64,000 bases of DNA. It comes from Cryptomeria japonica (Eukaryota; Streptophyta; Pinopsida; Cupressales; Cupressaceae). The notes under the pieces are model-generated. The model was given only the letters and a program-made list of their open reading frames with translations. It searched no databases and had not been told where the DNA came from. Positions 1-12,900 of the stretch are shown here, in pieces. The position numbers and the translations under genes are program-made. Each line of letters starts with the position of its first letter. Position 1 is the stretch's first letter. The stretch is from assembly GCF_030272615.1 (NCBI RefSeq), contig NC_081407.1, positions 435,706,230 to 435,770,229 on the forward strand. Reading direction: 5' to 3'.

Positions 1-954
1 CTCCTTCTGTTTTACGGGAAGTAAAGTAGACATGACATATAATTAATTTTAAAATTTAATTTTAATTATTTTTATAATATATTTATTTCATTACAATTCA
101 TCCCTTGTTTCATTATAATTATATTTCTCAAAATAACAAATATTTTTTAATTGAATAGTTTGTGCATCACTAACTTTTGAAATAGCTTTCACTCTAAACT
201 AAGTTATACCAATAAATTTAAATTTGACTAATTCTAAACCATATAATCTTACAATTCTAAACCTTATTTGTGTTTATATATATAAACAAAAGGAACTTTT
301 TAAAACTATTTTTTAAATAGAAACAATGAATAATAATTTTTCAAAATATAAATTTAAATGTAAAGATTAAATAATTGTTACTTTGTGGATGGCTTATTTT
401 ATTTTCTTTGTTGTATTATTAAGATTGAAAAATCCAAGTAGAATAATAATAGCTATTCATGATATTACAATTTGCATGGTTGTTGATAGATTGTTTTAAT
501 TTATATATTCTAAAAGACAAATAAATATACTATCTAAGATATATTTTTTCATCATTTTTAACTTCCATACAACAATTATTGTCAATAAATTATATAATGC
601 TAGAAATTAATTTTCTTGTGTTCAAAATATTGTTAAAATTTATATTTCAATCGATTGAAATTTCAAAGGTCTTTAAAAATCAATATTGAAAGGTTTTATT
701 TTTTAAACATTATTTGGTGCATGAACATTTATTCTATTATTTTTATTAATTATTTGGAGAGTTTTGGATTGTGAATGGTCTGAAAATAAAATATTAATTT
801 CATCAAATAATATAGTTTTATTATGTTTTGATTAAAATATTGTTAATATAATTTCTAATTTTATTTTAAAAATATTTATACAAATATTAATATTAAGAAA
901 TTAAAATTTTCAAATATTTTATATAGATTAAAAAAGAACATGTATAATATTTGC
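1..954. other. AT-rich non-coding flank, target site of the LINE
   Basis: No supportable gene is present. The stretch is very AT-rich with stops in all frames. Bases about 297-440 resemble bases about 7507-7650 on the far side of the LINE, with shared words such as AAACTATTTTTTAA and GTAAAGATTAAAT. The last bases (TATAATATTTGC, 943-954) match ATATATATTTGC before 7395. I read this as an old duplicated AT-rich segment into which the LINE inserted. Confidence 0.6.
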
Positions 955-968
955 AAAGATGGGGGGAT

Positions 969-2576
969 ATGCATTATTTTCAATTATTGTCTGTGAATGC
1001 TTTTATTATTGTCTTTGGTTCTTCTTCTTTCAGAGATGAGGTATTAAGAACTTTGCATCATTGGTTTGGAAAACATTTAATTTCAATTGCGGCTTGGAAA
1101 CCTTTTTTTGTTCCTTCTTGGTCTAGTTCGAAACTTATTCCTTTCTGGTTTGGTTTACCTAAAATTCCTTTTGAATTTATGGATCCAAATGTTCTTGAGA
1201 AAATTGGAAATACTATTGGAACTTTTTTAACATCTAAAATGGACTTTGTGGATGGGGAGGTTATGGTAAAAATTTGTGTTCTTATTAACCCTAACAATGT
1301 TTGTCCCCGTACTTGTAATATCAAGTCTCATGATGGTATTTGGCACCAGTCAATTGAGAAATTAGATACAGAGCTTCTTAAGTCTCCTTTACTTTTGGAT
1401 GCTCCGTTACTTATGGATTTTAAGAAAAACCAGCAGGTTGTTGGCTCTATCTCTAAATCCCTTAATAAAGATAGTTTGTCGGTGGGACCTTCGGTTGAAG
1501 GATGTGGAAATGTCTCTTCGCATAAATTGGTAGAAACAGGTCACATTAATCTTGAAAATTATTAATTGTGTCGTAGTTCTGGGAAACCCAATGTTCACAC
1601 TTTGGGTTCAGTCTCACTTTCGTCTTTACTGAAGACATTTTCTAATAACAAGGGTATAGTGGATGGTAATCCCCCGATGAATGGAGTAGATCATCCATTG
1701 ATGATAGATTGCCCTAAGATGCCAAATAATCACACAAAGGGTAAGGGCGACAATTTGTCTTCATGCACTCAAAAGGAGGTTTTCGATTCTTCAAAGAATG
1801 TGAATTTAGATAAAAATGCAGTGGTTGATAGGGAAACTATTAAACAGGTACCTGCCATACGTTTTCCTAATGATGCTTCTTTAGTTCAGGAAATTAAGAT
1901 TTTGGTGTCTAATAATTCCCTTCTGAATGTTGAAATTAATATGGCTAATGAATCTTCCTTAGGGAATAGTAATCCATCAGAGGTTGTCCCTGTTATTATG
2001 CCAAATGAGAATTTGGTTTAGCAAGTAAAAGATATTTTTAACAATCATGCAGATCAAATGGATGAGGGTATTACTGATAGAGTTGTTTGTTCGATTGAGA
2101 ATGATTTGGGGGGTATAAACTCGACCCTTCCAATTTCTGCATCTGCTAATCCTTTTGCGGTTTTGGCTACAATAGAGTTGGGTTTTGAAGATAATCCATT
2201 TATCCTGGCTTCTCCAAAGCCATGCAAGAGTTTACCAATTGTCCAAACAACTCCGGTTTTTTCACCATCGGTGGTTTCACCTAGGAGAGGTAGGCCTCCA
2301 AATAATCTTAAGACTCAAATGGAAATTGATGATGGAATTCAAAAGACTTTGTCCCTTTCTCCTACTAGTGGGTAAGGGAGGCATTCGGTCTCTCTTGGTA
2401 GGCCTACAAAAACATGCCTAACTCGAGTAAGTGTAAAAAGAAAGAGGAGTAAAAGATTTGTGACTAGTCCTCCTGTGACAAGATCAGGGGTTGTGAAACG
2501 TAATTTACAAGGTTGCTTTGGGGAAAGCAAAAATTCTCCAATTAATGGGAAGAGGGGAGCTTTAGCCTCCCCTTGA
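969..2576 (+). pseudogene. LINE ORF1, DUF4283-type protein, broken
   Basis: One reading frame runs from the 5' junction to a TGA at 2574-2576, interrupted by stops at 1563, 2019 and 2373. The first 130 residues fit the C-terminal two thirds of DUF4283: a W-rich stretch (HHWF, AAWKPFF), then a PFWFGLP-type segment followed by EKIGNTIGTFL. The remainder is hydrophilic and serine-rich, ending in a basic RRGRPP / KRKRSKRF region typical of plant LINE ORF1 tails. No CCHC knuckle is obvious. In the family this protein binds element RNA as part of the RNP. The start is unknown because the true N-terminus is missing; 969 is only the first in-frame ATG. ORF2 begins 5 nt after the stop, the usual tight ORF1/ORF2 spacing. 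Confidence 0.8.
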
Positions 2577-2581
2577 GGACA

Positions 2582-3418
2582 ATGAGAATTATTTCTTGGA
2601 ATGTTAGGGGCTTAAATGCCCCTAACAAGAGACGCTTAATTAAGTCCCAGATGGACTTAATTAACTGTGATATTTTTATGTTGCAAGAAACAAAGTTGTC
2701 AAAGGAGTCTGCTGATTTGGTTTTTTCATCTTGGAGAAGGTGGAATTTTCTTTCTTCTCTAGCTTGTGGTGCTTCAGGAGGTTTGGCACTGCTTTGGAAT
2801 AATTATAATATTGAGGTATAGTTAGTGGCATCTGCTACAAATTGGATGTTGGCTTTAGTTATAAGCAAGATTTCGAAGGTTAAATTCTGGCTTTTTTACA
2901 TTTATGCTCCGTCAAGTATTCAAGGGAAGAGTAAGTTATGGGGTGAATTAAAGAGGATATCTTCTCCCTTAAAACATGGTTCCTTTATTATCTTCGGGTA
3001 TGATTTTAATGCTATCACTAATTTAGATGAGAAAAGAGGAGGCGTTTTCCCTAATAAAAGGATTATGGATGACTTTGGGGATTTCATTTCTGATATGAGC
3101 CTTTTTTATTGTAAGTCTCAGAATGGAGTTTTCACATGGACAAACATGAGAAGGGATTTTTCTCTGATTGCTGAGAGATTAGATCGGTTTTTGTTATCTG
3201 AGAATTGGATTGATTCAGATTTTGAATTATTTTCCTCTATTCTATCGGTCTCAAGTTCTAATCATTTTCCAATTTGCCTTTCAGTTATTGAGGATAAGAC
3301 TTCTTTTAAGTCTCCATTTAAATTTGAGCCCATGTGGTTTAGGGATTCTTCCTTTTTGCCTCTGCTTATGAAATGGTGGAATTTTGCTCCTTTTTGTTCT
3401 GGGTCTCGTATGTTTTAG
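2582..3418 (+). pseudogene. LINE ORF2 part 1: AP-like endonuclease domain
   Basis: The ATG at 2582 opens the classic plant LINE endonuclease start (ISWNVRGLN), followed by MLQETKLS (catalytic Glu) and, after a TAG at 2819, by YAPSS, FGYDFNAI, AERLDRFL and SSNHFPICL. These are the exonuclease-endonuclease-phosphatase motifs that nick the target DNA. Two key motifs are altered: the usual GGDFN/GDFN reads GYDFN, and the catalytic SDH near the end reads SNH (Asp to Asn). A second stop closes the block at 3416. The same frame continues as recognisable ORF2 linker to about 3925, with more stops. Confidence 0.88.
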
Positions 3419-3924
3419 ATTGCTAAGAAGTTAAGTTATTTGAAATTGAATATTAGGGAATGGAATATCTCACATTTTAAGAACATTTTTCAGGAGAAAC
3501 AAAGGATTCAAGATATGATTGAGTGTCTTAATACTCATGTGCTTCAACATGGTATGGTGCCACAAGTTTTTGATGAATTGAAGTCACTAAAATTATAGCT
3601 TGAGGAGGTGTTACCTAGAGAGGAAATCTATTGGAGATAGAAATCTAGAGAGTTATGGCTTTCAGATGGTGACAGGAACACAAAATGTTTTCATTCTTCA
3701 ACTAAGATTAAAAGATGTAAGAATAGAATATCTTGTATTCAGTGTCAGAATGGGAATTTATTGACAGAGCCAGAGGACATTGCTTCAAAGGCAGTTAGGT
3801 TTTTTAAGTCATTATTATCTTTGGAAAATGGAAATCTCAGCAATGATATTATATCTAATATTCCTCCTTTAGTATCTTTGGAAGACAATAAGATGTTGAT
3901 GTCTTCCTTCTCCTTAGAAGAAGT

Positions 3925-5245
3925 TAAATCCAGATAAAGCTCTAGGAGCAGATGATTTTACTCCTTTATTTTTTCAGAAATGTTGGGATTTTGTGGGAAA
4001 TGATGTTTTATTGGCTCTTGAGGAAGCTAGGAGAAATAGGTCTATTTTAAAAGAACTTAATACTACAATGATTGCAATTATTCCTAAAAAAGAGGATACT
4101 AAGACTTTTGTTGACTTCCACCCCATTGCTTTATGTAATACTTTGTATAACATATTTATGAAGGCAATTTCCCTTAGGTTGGCAAATTTTTTACCTAGGA
4201 TCGTTTCATTGGAGCAAGGTGGTTTTGTTCCTGGAAGGGAGATGGCAAAGGGTACAATTGTAGCACATGAGGTGTTGCATTCTATTTCCACCCAAAGAAC
4301 CCTGGCCATGATACTTAAACTAGACATGATGAAGGCTTATGATAGAGTAGAGTGGGGGGCTTTATGTGCTGTTCTTGAGAAGTTAGGTTTTTCCAAGGCC
4401 TGGGTCAAATGGATTTGTGCATGTATTTCTTTTGCAAGATTCTTGGTTTTATTTAATGGTTGTCCTTGTGGTTTTTTCACTTCCTCTAGGGGTTTGAGAC
4501 AGGGAGATCCCCTTTCTCCCTTTTTGTTTATTCTCCTAGCCGAAACCTTTAGTTGGGCTATTAGGGCTACTAAAGTGGGGGGGCTTTGGGAAGGTATAAG
4601 GATTCAGAATATTCCCCAAAGTATTTCTCATTGTCTCTTTGCAGATGATACTCTGTTGTTTGGACATGCTTTGTTAGTAGAGGCAAAAGTGATTAAAGGA
4701 ATAATATAAAATTATGCATCATTTTCTGGTCAGAAAGTGAATGGTGATAAATCAAAGATTTTTTTCCTTAATACATCACAACTGGTTCAACATAGGTTGC
4801 AATCCTTTTGGGGATTTGAGATTGGAAATCTTCCATGTACTTACCTTGGGATTCCTTTCTTTGTTAAACAGGATAAGATTGGTTTTTGGGATAAGATTAT
4901 TCCGGTCATTTCTAAAAGAATTCTCTCATGGAATCATAGATGGTTTAATTTTTTTTTTAAATTGTTCTCATCAAGTCTGTTTTGAATGTTGTTCCCATAT
5001 ATCTCATGTCTGTTTTGAAGTCTCGAAAAGCAGCTATTGTTAGTTTACAAGATACTCTTAGAGATTTTCTTTGGAACAATAATAAAGATGGCAAGAAGAA
5101 ACTCCCTTTAGTTGCATGGGAAAAGGTATGTTTGCCTAAGGAACTTGGGGGAACAAGAATTCGGAGTCTGGAAAATCAAAATTTAGCCTTAGGTGCTAAG
5201 TTGGTTTGGAAATTATATGACAACCCTAGCTCCTTATGGACATAG
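3925..5245 (+). pseudogene. LINE ORF2 part 2: reverse transcriptase domain
   Basis: A frameshift near 3925 brings in NPDKALGADDF and then an open block 3993-4709. This carries the non-LTR RT blocks in order: IAIIPKKEDT, the LEQGGFVPGR segment, LKLDMMKAYDRVEW (first catalytic Asp), SRGLRQGDPLSP and CLFADDTLLF (the FADD catalytic pair, intact). The NGDKSKIFF and YLGIPFF thumb motifs follow a TAA at 4707. A homopolymer T tract near 4950 marks another frameshift, after which LPLVAWEKVCLPKELGG continues. The function in the family is target-primed cDNA synthesis. The RT core looks better preserved than its surroundings. Confidence 0.92.
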
Positions 5246-5248
5246 ATT

Positions 5249-6753
5249 ATGTTTGCCAAATATTTAAATAATGGACCGAGAGAGTACATTTTTAAAGTCT
5301 CAAATTTGCCTTTGGGTTCTACTATTTGGAATTTCCTTTGTAAATGTAGATCAGTTATTTTGCCTCATCTCTCATGGATTGTTCATAATGGTCGAAAGGT
5401 CAGATTCTGGGATGAAGTATGGAATGGACACACACCTTTGGTGAATATTAGGGATTGGTCTCCTCTGATCATTGTTCTTTCCTCCCTTTAGGGTGTTTTT
5501 GTAGCAAATTATTTTGAAATTGTGACTAGTGGACCCCTTAAGCTAGCTAGATGGAAGTAGATTGATTTCTTAGATGTTGATCAAAATATGAAATTAGATT
5601 TTTAGAAGATTTTGGGGGATATAATTGTATTTCTTTCTGATTCTGAGGATGAACTTATTTGGACAAAGAATATTTCTGGTAAGTACACTGTTAAAGATGG
5701 TTACAACTCTCTTATGGTTGCTAAAGATTCATCATCTTGGCCTTATAAGTTGTTTTGGCATTCGGCTTGTCTTCTTAAAGCTGGAGCCTTTGCTTGGTTG
5801 GCAGTTTAGGACAGAGTCCTTATAGGTATGAGACTAGACAGGCTTGGTATTACTGTTGTTTTCCCTTGTGTCCTTTGTAACAAAAATTTAGAATCTTCTT
5901 CATACTTGTTCCTACATTGTGATTATGCTTATGAATGTTGGCAGTGGTTGTTTGAGAAGTTAAATATATCCTTTGTTATTGGTAAGGATCTCATTTCCCA
6001 TTTCAGATTTGGCCCTTTATGTTTGCCTCATCTTTTTATGCATGCCTTTGGATCATATCTCCATCTATTGTGATTTGGAATGTTTGGCTAGAGAGAAACA
6101 ACAGGATATTTAAAAAAACAAGGTCTCATGTGTCTGAGGTTCTATTAAAAATTGAGTCTTCAATCTCTGAGGTTGCTTTATCATTTATTTATAAGAATTT
6201 GGAAAATCTTACTTCTTTTTCGCACTGGGATAGTAGAGTTACTAGAGTTTGGAAGTTGCTGTCAGTTTTACCCTCTCATGGTTCAATTTTAAAAAAGAAT
6301 GATGCAATAGGTAAGAGATGCTCTGCTAGATGGAAACCTCCTCCGCAGGGGCACTTTAAACTAAATTTTGATGGGGCCTCTCGTGGTAACCCTGGGCTGG
6401 CTGGGGTAGGCATGGTAATTTATGATCACAATGCAAATTTTATTCGAGCTAAGTGTCATGCTATTGGTTTTAAAACTAACAATTATGCGGAATTTCATGC
6501 TTTGTCTTTTGGTTTGGATATGGCAATCTCTTTGGGAATTAAGGACTTAATAATTGAAGGAGATTCTATGGTGATTATTCAATGTGTTATGAAAAAGAAA
6601 TCGAATTGTTGGAATTTGCAGTATATACTTGATCCCATTTTACAAAAATTAGAATTGTTTGAATCTTTCTTGGTATCCCATTTTTACAGAGAAGTTAATA
6701 AGATTGCGGATTATTTGGCAAATTTAGCCATTGATAGCAATGCTAATCAGTGA
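5249..6753 (+). pseudogene. LINE ORF2 part 3: zf-RVT connection and RNase H domain
   Basis: After a TAG at 5243 the frame carries the WFWDEVWNG-like connection (RFWDEVWNG), FAWLAV and a CVLCNK...FLHC cluster typical of zf-RVT, with stops at 5489, 5558, 5603 and 5807. A frameshift near 6040 leads into the RNase H domain (about 6331-6753). All four acidic positions are visible: FDGASRGNPG (D), YAEFHAL (E), IEGDSM (D) and NKIADYLA (D). The protein ends at TGA 6751-6753. In plant L1 elements this domain removes template RNA. It is the most intact part of the element. Confidence 0.9.
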
Positions 6754-7323
6754 GAGGTGGGTTTTGAGGAAATTCCTTCTAGGGTATGGGAAGGTTTGCA
6801 GCAATAGTTATATGATTTTCTTGAGTAATGTTGATGTAAAATTTTATGATGATAATTATTCCCACTTTCCCCTTTCATTTCAAGTATTCATGTTCATTGT
6901 CTAGAGGAGAGTTCGAGCTCATGGTATTTGATACAATAGTGCTTTTCCAAAGGTTTTTTGATACTTTCTTTTTTGGCAAGTAGGTTTTTGGCTCATGGGA
7001 TTTGGCACAGGGCTTTGGAAAATTTTGTCTTCTTCCATTGGTAGCAGCTGTGGAGTCTTCATTTGAAAATTATCCGATGGGTTTTTTTGGCAAATTGTCA
7101 TATGGGCTCTATGCAAAACTGATATTATATGTGTTGTGACCGCATTTTGTATGTGGTTTTGGGCGGGGTGCATAAACTGATCTGTTAGATACTATAGGTT
7201 TATTTTATGAGCTGTGACTAGAGGTTTTCTTCCCAGGGTTCTTTCCTCCGATATGCTCTTTGAATCCTATGTAAAAAATAAAAAATATTAATAAAAAAGT
7301 TTAGTGGAATAATCCACTTTTAA

Positions 7324-7326
<3 letters not shown>

Positions 7327-7390
<64 letters not shown>
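7327..7390. repeat. (AT)n microsatellite
   Basis: An uninterrupted AT dinucleotide run of about 32 units sits directly at the LINE 3' junction. It probably arose by slippage in the A/T-rich junction and target duplication. Confidence 0.95.
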
Positions 7391-7393
<3 letters not shown>

Positions 7394-7394
7394 C

Positions 7395-8743
7395 TACATT
7401 TTTAATATTATTAATTTTTATAGTTTAACAAAGGTTTTGATAATATAATGTTTAATTTGCTTTTAATATAGATTTAAAAAGGAAGATATAGTATAATATT
7501 TACTACATTTTTCAAAACTATTTTTTAACAGAAATAATGAGTAATATTTTTTGAAAATTAAAATTTATGTATAAAGATTAAATATGTGTTACTTTGCCAT
7601 GGATTATTTTAGTTTTAGTTTCTTTATTATTCATATTAAAAAGACATCCAAATTTTCCTAAAATATAGGAATAGTTGTCAATGCCAAAAATTGGGTAAAT
7701 AAGTTCATATGCTTGTCATGAGAAATAGCCTTATTATGCCTCAAAATGTTGATATTTCAAATATCACCAATCAAAATGGAGGAAAAATAGATTTGTATTT
7801 ACTTGGCATAAAAAATGGTCATTTACATAAAGCTAAAACATTAAAATCGATTGTATGACAAATAATAAATTGTTTTGATTGGTTCAAATAAAATTATTTA
7901 ATCGCTAGTTAAAAATGTAGCCTAGCCTATAGTTCCATGCCATGGTAGGAACTAATAAAAGTATATTAACACACTAAACAAATTTAACATTATAACAAAT
8001 AACTATAATAACTCTTTTTTTAATTGAATATGATGGATTAGGGTTTGATTTTGTATTACACAAGATTGCATAGTGATCCCAAAATTGTTTAATGTTTAGA
8101 AAAAATAGATAAGTAATCAATTGTATGTTTTAGATCAAATTTGCATGCATACAAATATTTATTTTATGTTAATTGATGTGGATCATATTCATGGATTCAA
8201 AGTTTGTGTGAAAAATGATTTGCAATATTTTGATCACTTGAAATATATTTATTTGACTTTCTAGAAACCAAATTTGTAAAACAAGTGATGATGATTTTTC
8301 TATTAAAGGAATTTGTTGATAAGAATATTTTCTTTTGTTAAAGCTTATAAGATAGAATAAAAAATTTGAATGCCCTCATAGTTTGAAGAATACACAAAGA
8401 CATTATTACCATTTTTATGTAGGTGAAGTCACATTAGAAATGCATTGCAATACAAAGTCAAATATGGTCCATACTATAGTGCATGCTATAAATGTTGACA
8501 ACTTAGCACAAACATTTTGACCATGCTTCACACCATTGAAACTAACGAAGAAAAGAGTGGTGTCGAATAACAAAATAAAACTAATGAAAACCAAACCAAA
8601 AATGACAACATAAACATCATTATTTATGGCTAAACTTCAAAGACGTATTCATTTATATTAAAAATAATTATCACTAATAAATTAAAGTTTGCATTTTGTG
8701 ATTTGTACTCTTCGATATATTACTCAAAATATATTTTACTATC
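7395..8743. other. AT-rich intergenic DNA without recognisable gene
   Basis: No ORF of note is present. The first 250 bp are similar to the region upstream of the LINE (about 297-440). It ends at the ATTGT target duplication of LTR retrotransposon A. Confidence 0.6.
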
Positions 8744-8748
8744 ATTGT
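8744..8748. repeat. Left target duplication of retrotransposon A (ATTGT)
   Basis: ATTGT lies immediately before the TG of the 5' LTR. The identical ATTGT (29259-29263) follows the CA of the 3' LTR. Confidence 0.88.
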
Positions 8749-8890
8749 TGTAATGCCATAAAAATGGTCACCTAAACCATTGGCCCCTAATCTTGACTAC
8801 ATCACCAAGGTCCTAACCAAAGACAATTAAATCTTTCTTGAGCACCTAATTAATTAATTTCTAAATCATCAATGTCACATGGCAAATAAA
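8749..8890 (+). repeat. 5' LTR of retrotransposon A, first part
   Basis: This matches the first 142 bp of the 3' LTR (28051 onward) with few differences, for example TGTAATGCCAT against TGTAATACCCT. It stops at TAAA, where the DNA transposon begins. Confidence 0.9.
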
Positions 8891-8914
8891 GGGTCAGTGC
8901 AAGAAGATGAGTCC
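8891..8914 (+). repeat. Left terminal inverted repeat of the DNA transposon
   Basis: GGGTCAGTGCAAG, then partial agreement with the other end including GAGTC. It is preceded by the target duplicate TAAA (8887-8890). Confidence 0.8.
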
Positions 8915-9149
8915 ACTTTTTGGCCAAAAAGTGGAAGTGTTTTCCCTGTTTTTCAGATTTTGTCTCATTTGAGCTTAAATTTTGGAACACTTAGAGATTG
9001 AATCTTGGAAAAAGTCAGTAATATAAAAGATAGCCCTCTAAGAGTACTTTTCAAATATTTAATTTATTTTAATACCCACATAAAAAAATAACTTTTTGAA
9101 TGGAGTTTTTAAAACTATGTTTTAAAAATGCATGTTTTAGGACCATACC

Positions 9150-9810
9150 ATGCATGTGTACGACCCACACTTTTGGACACAATTAAAATTATTTTCTCAA
9201 ACTGTTTTGGGAAATGGTTTGTAACACACTGAAGATTGATGAGCATATTTTTCTGTATTTTTTTTTCAAATATTTTTTTTTAATTAATTTTTTAATGGTC
9301 GTAATTATCTTTTTAAAAATTTGACGTGTACGACCCACATAATTTGACGTAAACTTAGCTTTTTTTGAATTTTTTTTTTTAAATAGAAAATAATTTTGTG
9401 TAGATTGATGACATAATTTTTTTTTCGAAATTCATTAAAATAAAAAAGTTATTAAATTAAGAAAATTAGTTAATATTTCAAATTTATGGACCTGATTTAG
9501 TATAAATTAAATGAAAAATAGTTAAAATAATCAATTTTTAAATAAATTTACATATTTAGAATCTAGACAATATAATTTGAAATGGGCTTTAATTTCATAT
9601 AAAAATTCTCTGATTAGAGGCACATAAACTATTTCAGAAGTTCATATTTGTGCTTTCATTCATGGAGCTTTGAATTTGCAAGTTCATGTCTCAGGTGTGG
9701 CCATCCCAGGCCTATCCCGGGCCTAATCCTGAGGCAAGTGGCGGGTTGTGGATTCAAATTTTACAGAACGATGCCCATTGGATTTAATAACGGGCCCCCA
9801 TTTCTAAATA
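9150..9810. repeat. Left subterminal motifs (GTGTACGACCCACA twice; one ACGGGCCCCCATTT)
   Basis: GTGTACGACCCACA occurs near 9157 and again near 9327. A copy of AACGGGCCCCCATTT lies near 9788-9802, and the same word occurs in the GGGCCCC array at the other end (near 19466). Subterminal repeats of this type often bind transposase; that role is inference. Confidence 0.5.
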
Positions 9811-9980
9811 ACCGTTACTATAAAAAAAAAGATAGATTGCATCGATTTACCACACTATCATTGAAATCCGTACTGACAAAGATTTTTTACATCATTTGGC
9901 AGTACTTTTGAATATTTTTTACATGATTTTTTGAAGAACTCAGTAAAAAGATATTATTTTTTGAAGAGGAGTTTGTAAAG

Positions 9981-12900
9981 ATGGGTTCTAAGCAATGTCA
10001 AAAGAAAAAAAAGAGGACAATGACAGCGGACGAAATTCAAGCACAAAGAGAGAAGGAGGCAAAACACCAAAGAGATCAAAGATCACAACAACAATAATTG
10101 AATAACACTTCTGAAGCATCTAGTTTAGTGCCTGTTGTAGATGAGACCATTGAAGACATCATGATGGATGCAAGAAATGTAGAACCACACATGGGTATGA
10201 CTGTTGATGCAAATGTTCATGTGGATGTGAATCCTGGTATGTTTTTAAATCCCGATGACTATGATGCCAATCAAATTGCTGATTTAAATGAAGCTGGATA
10301 TAAATTTCATACACCAATATGAAAAGAAATAAAAATTGAAAATATTACACCACCCTCTCTGAAAGAAAATGAATGTAATTTGTTTACTATTGATAGCAAT
10401 GTGCTAGATAATCTTAATGGGTTAGTTTCTTGGAGACAAATCAGAACACATGTGAACAAATTATATAAACAATTGTTCTATAATAAATAGTTAGGATTCC
10501 AATGTCAATTAATGCTACAATTAATAAAAATGTTAAAAATGTGTAAAGTCATGAAAAAAATAGGTATTTATGCAAAACCAAAAAGAAAAGATGAATCATA
10601 TAAGCAAGTTGTATCTACTGCTGCCAGTGCCATCGATTCTATTAAAAAAACAAGTTGATCTAAAGATAAGAATGCAACACGTAGAGTTATAACGACTGCT
10701 ATAGTTGACAAAATGATTGTTAGTAAAAGAATGTTAAGTGATATAAGTGGCTATTTGAACTTACATCGTAGAACCTTGTCAAGAGCGGCCAAAAGAAGAG
10801 ACACAATTGAAATTGATCCACTAAACCATTGTTGGAGTTTTAGTGGTAGACTTCAAAGGTCGGACATGAAATTAAATGATGAAACTAAATAATTAATTGC
10901 AAAATTTTGGCATGATAACACTAGAGTTTCATCAAATGCTAGATATGTTTTAAAGTTAAGGGTGGGATCAAAAATTCGTGATCCTCATCCAAAACATCTT
11001 CTTGACATGACTCAAACGAAATTCTTTAACAAATTTAGTGATGAATCTGTGTTAATGAATTTACGAATTAGTCAAAGATCATTTGAAAAATGCAAACCCT
11101 GGTATGTTAAAATCAATAAACAAAGAATATCTTGTTGTTGTAAAACTCATGTTCAGTTTCGTTACTATTATGATGTTTTTCAATATATACGTTGTATGTT
11201 GCATGGTAATGATCTTGTGGAGGATTGTGGTGTTTATGTTCCACCTGAAACTATAAAAGATTTTATTGGAAGTTTATTTTGTAAACCACCTAATGAACAA
11301 TTATTTCTTTCCAGTTCATGCATTTATGGCCTTTGCAATTTATGTGGGAACTATTCTTCAATAGGTGAATGTTTGCATGAACATGTTTCATCTAAGTTTG
11401 GACAAAAAATGGTTGATGTTAGGAGATTTAAAAATATAGAATACCCTCTAAAGGATGGAAAGATGGGGAAACATTTAGAATTGATTACAGAACAGAATAG
11501 TGTGAATGCATTTATTAGTGACTTTAAAACTCATATTGTTCCAAAATATGTGAAACATTCCCAACATGTCTGACGGCTTGATGGACAGTTTCGCATATGC
11601 AAGAACACATTTCCAGTTGGAAAAATAGTATCAGTTGTGGATTTTGCAGAAAACTATACTCTACAACCACAAGAGAAAACTCAATCACAATACTACAACT
11701 CAGTGCAAGTGGCCATATTTGTGCACATTATATATAGACATGACCATGATAGTACAGAAGATAATAGAAATTTTTTGAGGGAGTATCATTTCTATGTTAG
11801 TGATAATCGATTACACTCTTCAGAGTTTGTTCAACATTGCTTAAAGGTATTTTATGATAATCTTAAGGAAAGAGAAATTGACATGAAACAACATATGATA
11901 TGGTCAGATAACTGCACTGGACAATTCAAAAATGCAAGAATGTTTTATTGGCTATGCAAAGTTCACAAGATAACCAATGTCCAACATTTATGGAGTTTTT
12001 TTGAAGTGGGACATGGTAAGGGGGAACACGATGGAGCCGGTGCCTATATAAAAAGAGCTCTTGCTAGAGAACAATTGAAATTCGAGGATGTAGTGAAATT
12101 CAAAGATGCTTGTGCAGTTGTAGATTGGTGCAATTCAAAGTTGTCAAAAGGATCAATTGAAAACTCTACAATTCGACATTTCTTCTAGTTGATAGAGGAA
12201 GATAGTATTCCTATTCGGCATGATTGTAATACCATCATTGGATCAGCTAAATGGCATTCATTTAAGAGTTCTAATTCAAACACATGGACTATATTCACAA
12301 GGCAACTTGCTTGCTTTTGTCAGTTTTGTGTTTCCGAAGATTGGGAATTTTGTGAGAATAAAGAATGGGTTGAAGAATGGCAACAAAGATCATTGACACC
12401 CATAGATGCAAATGATTTGCATGAAAGAACTGATGAATATATGGATCAAATGTTTGCATCAAATGACTATGATCACATTTCAGATCTTATACAACAAGGT
12501 AAAATCATTTTTGAAATTTGTTTTGATTTATTAAATAGTACATATTTATGAAATCTTATAGTGTATATTTTTATTTTTATTTCTCATTAAATATTAAAAT
12601 AAAATTGTTTTGTGCACAGGACATGTCTATGTTGTTGTTGCACCAGAGGACAATGAAGAGGGGACAAAGTATTGGTTGGCTTGATGTGTAGAGCCAAAAC
12701 ATAAGCTAACCACTCCTTGAGTAAATGATGATGGTTATGACTATCCAACAAGATTTGTGGTTGTTGTTGGCACTTGGCTATGCAAATATCTAACAAGAAA
12801 GAATGGATTGCCCACATTTGAAGATTATGAATTAGAGAAGAAGATTATACATTACTCGCATTTGATAGTGGCAACTAATATAAAATTGGATAGATATCAT

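Larger units (their letters stand above)
955..7326 (+). mobile_element. L1-type non-LTR retrotransposon (plant LINE), 5'-truncated, decayed
   Basis: About 6.4 kb holding ORF1 (DUF4283-like nucleic-acid binding) and ORF2 (AP endonuclease, reverse transcriptase, zf-RVT, RNase H) in the order normal for plant L1-clade LINEs. The 5' end starts inside the ORF1 domain, so the copy is 5'-truncated, as target-primed reverse transcription often leaves. The 3' UTR (6754-7326) ends in an A-rich tail before an (AT)n run. The probable target duplication is ATATTTGC at the left (947-954) and right (7387-7394) junctions. A neighbouring paralogous stretch near 7488-7520 reads TATAATATTTACTACATTTTT, like the uninterrupted target. 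Many stops and at least three frameshifts make it dead. Confidence 0.9.
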
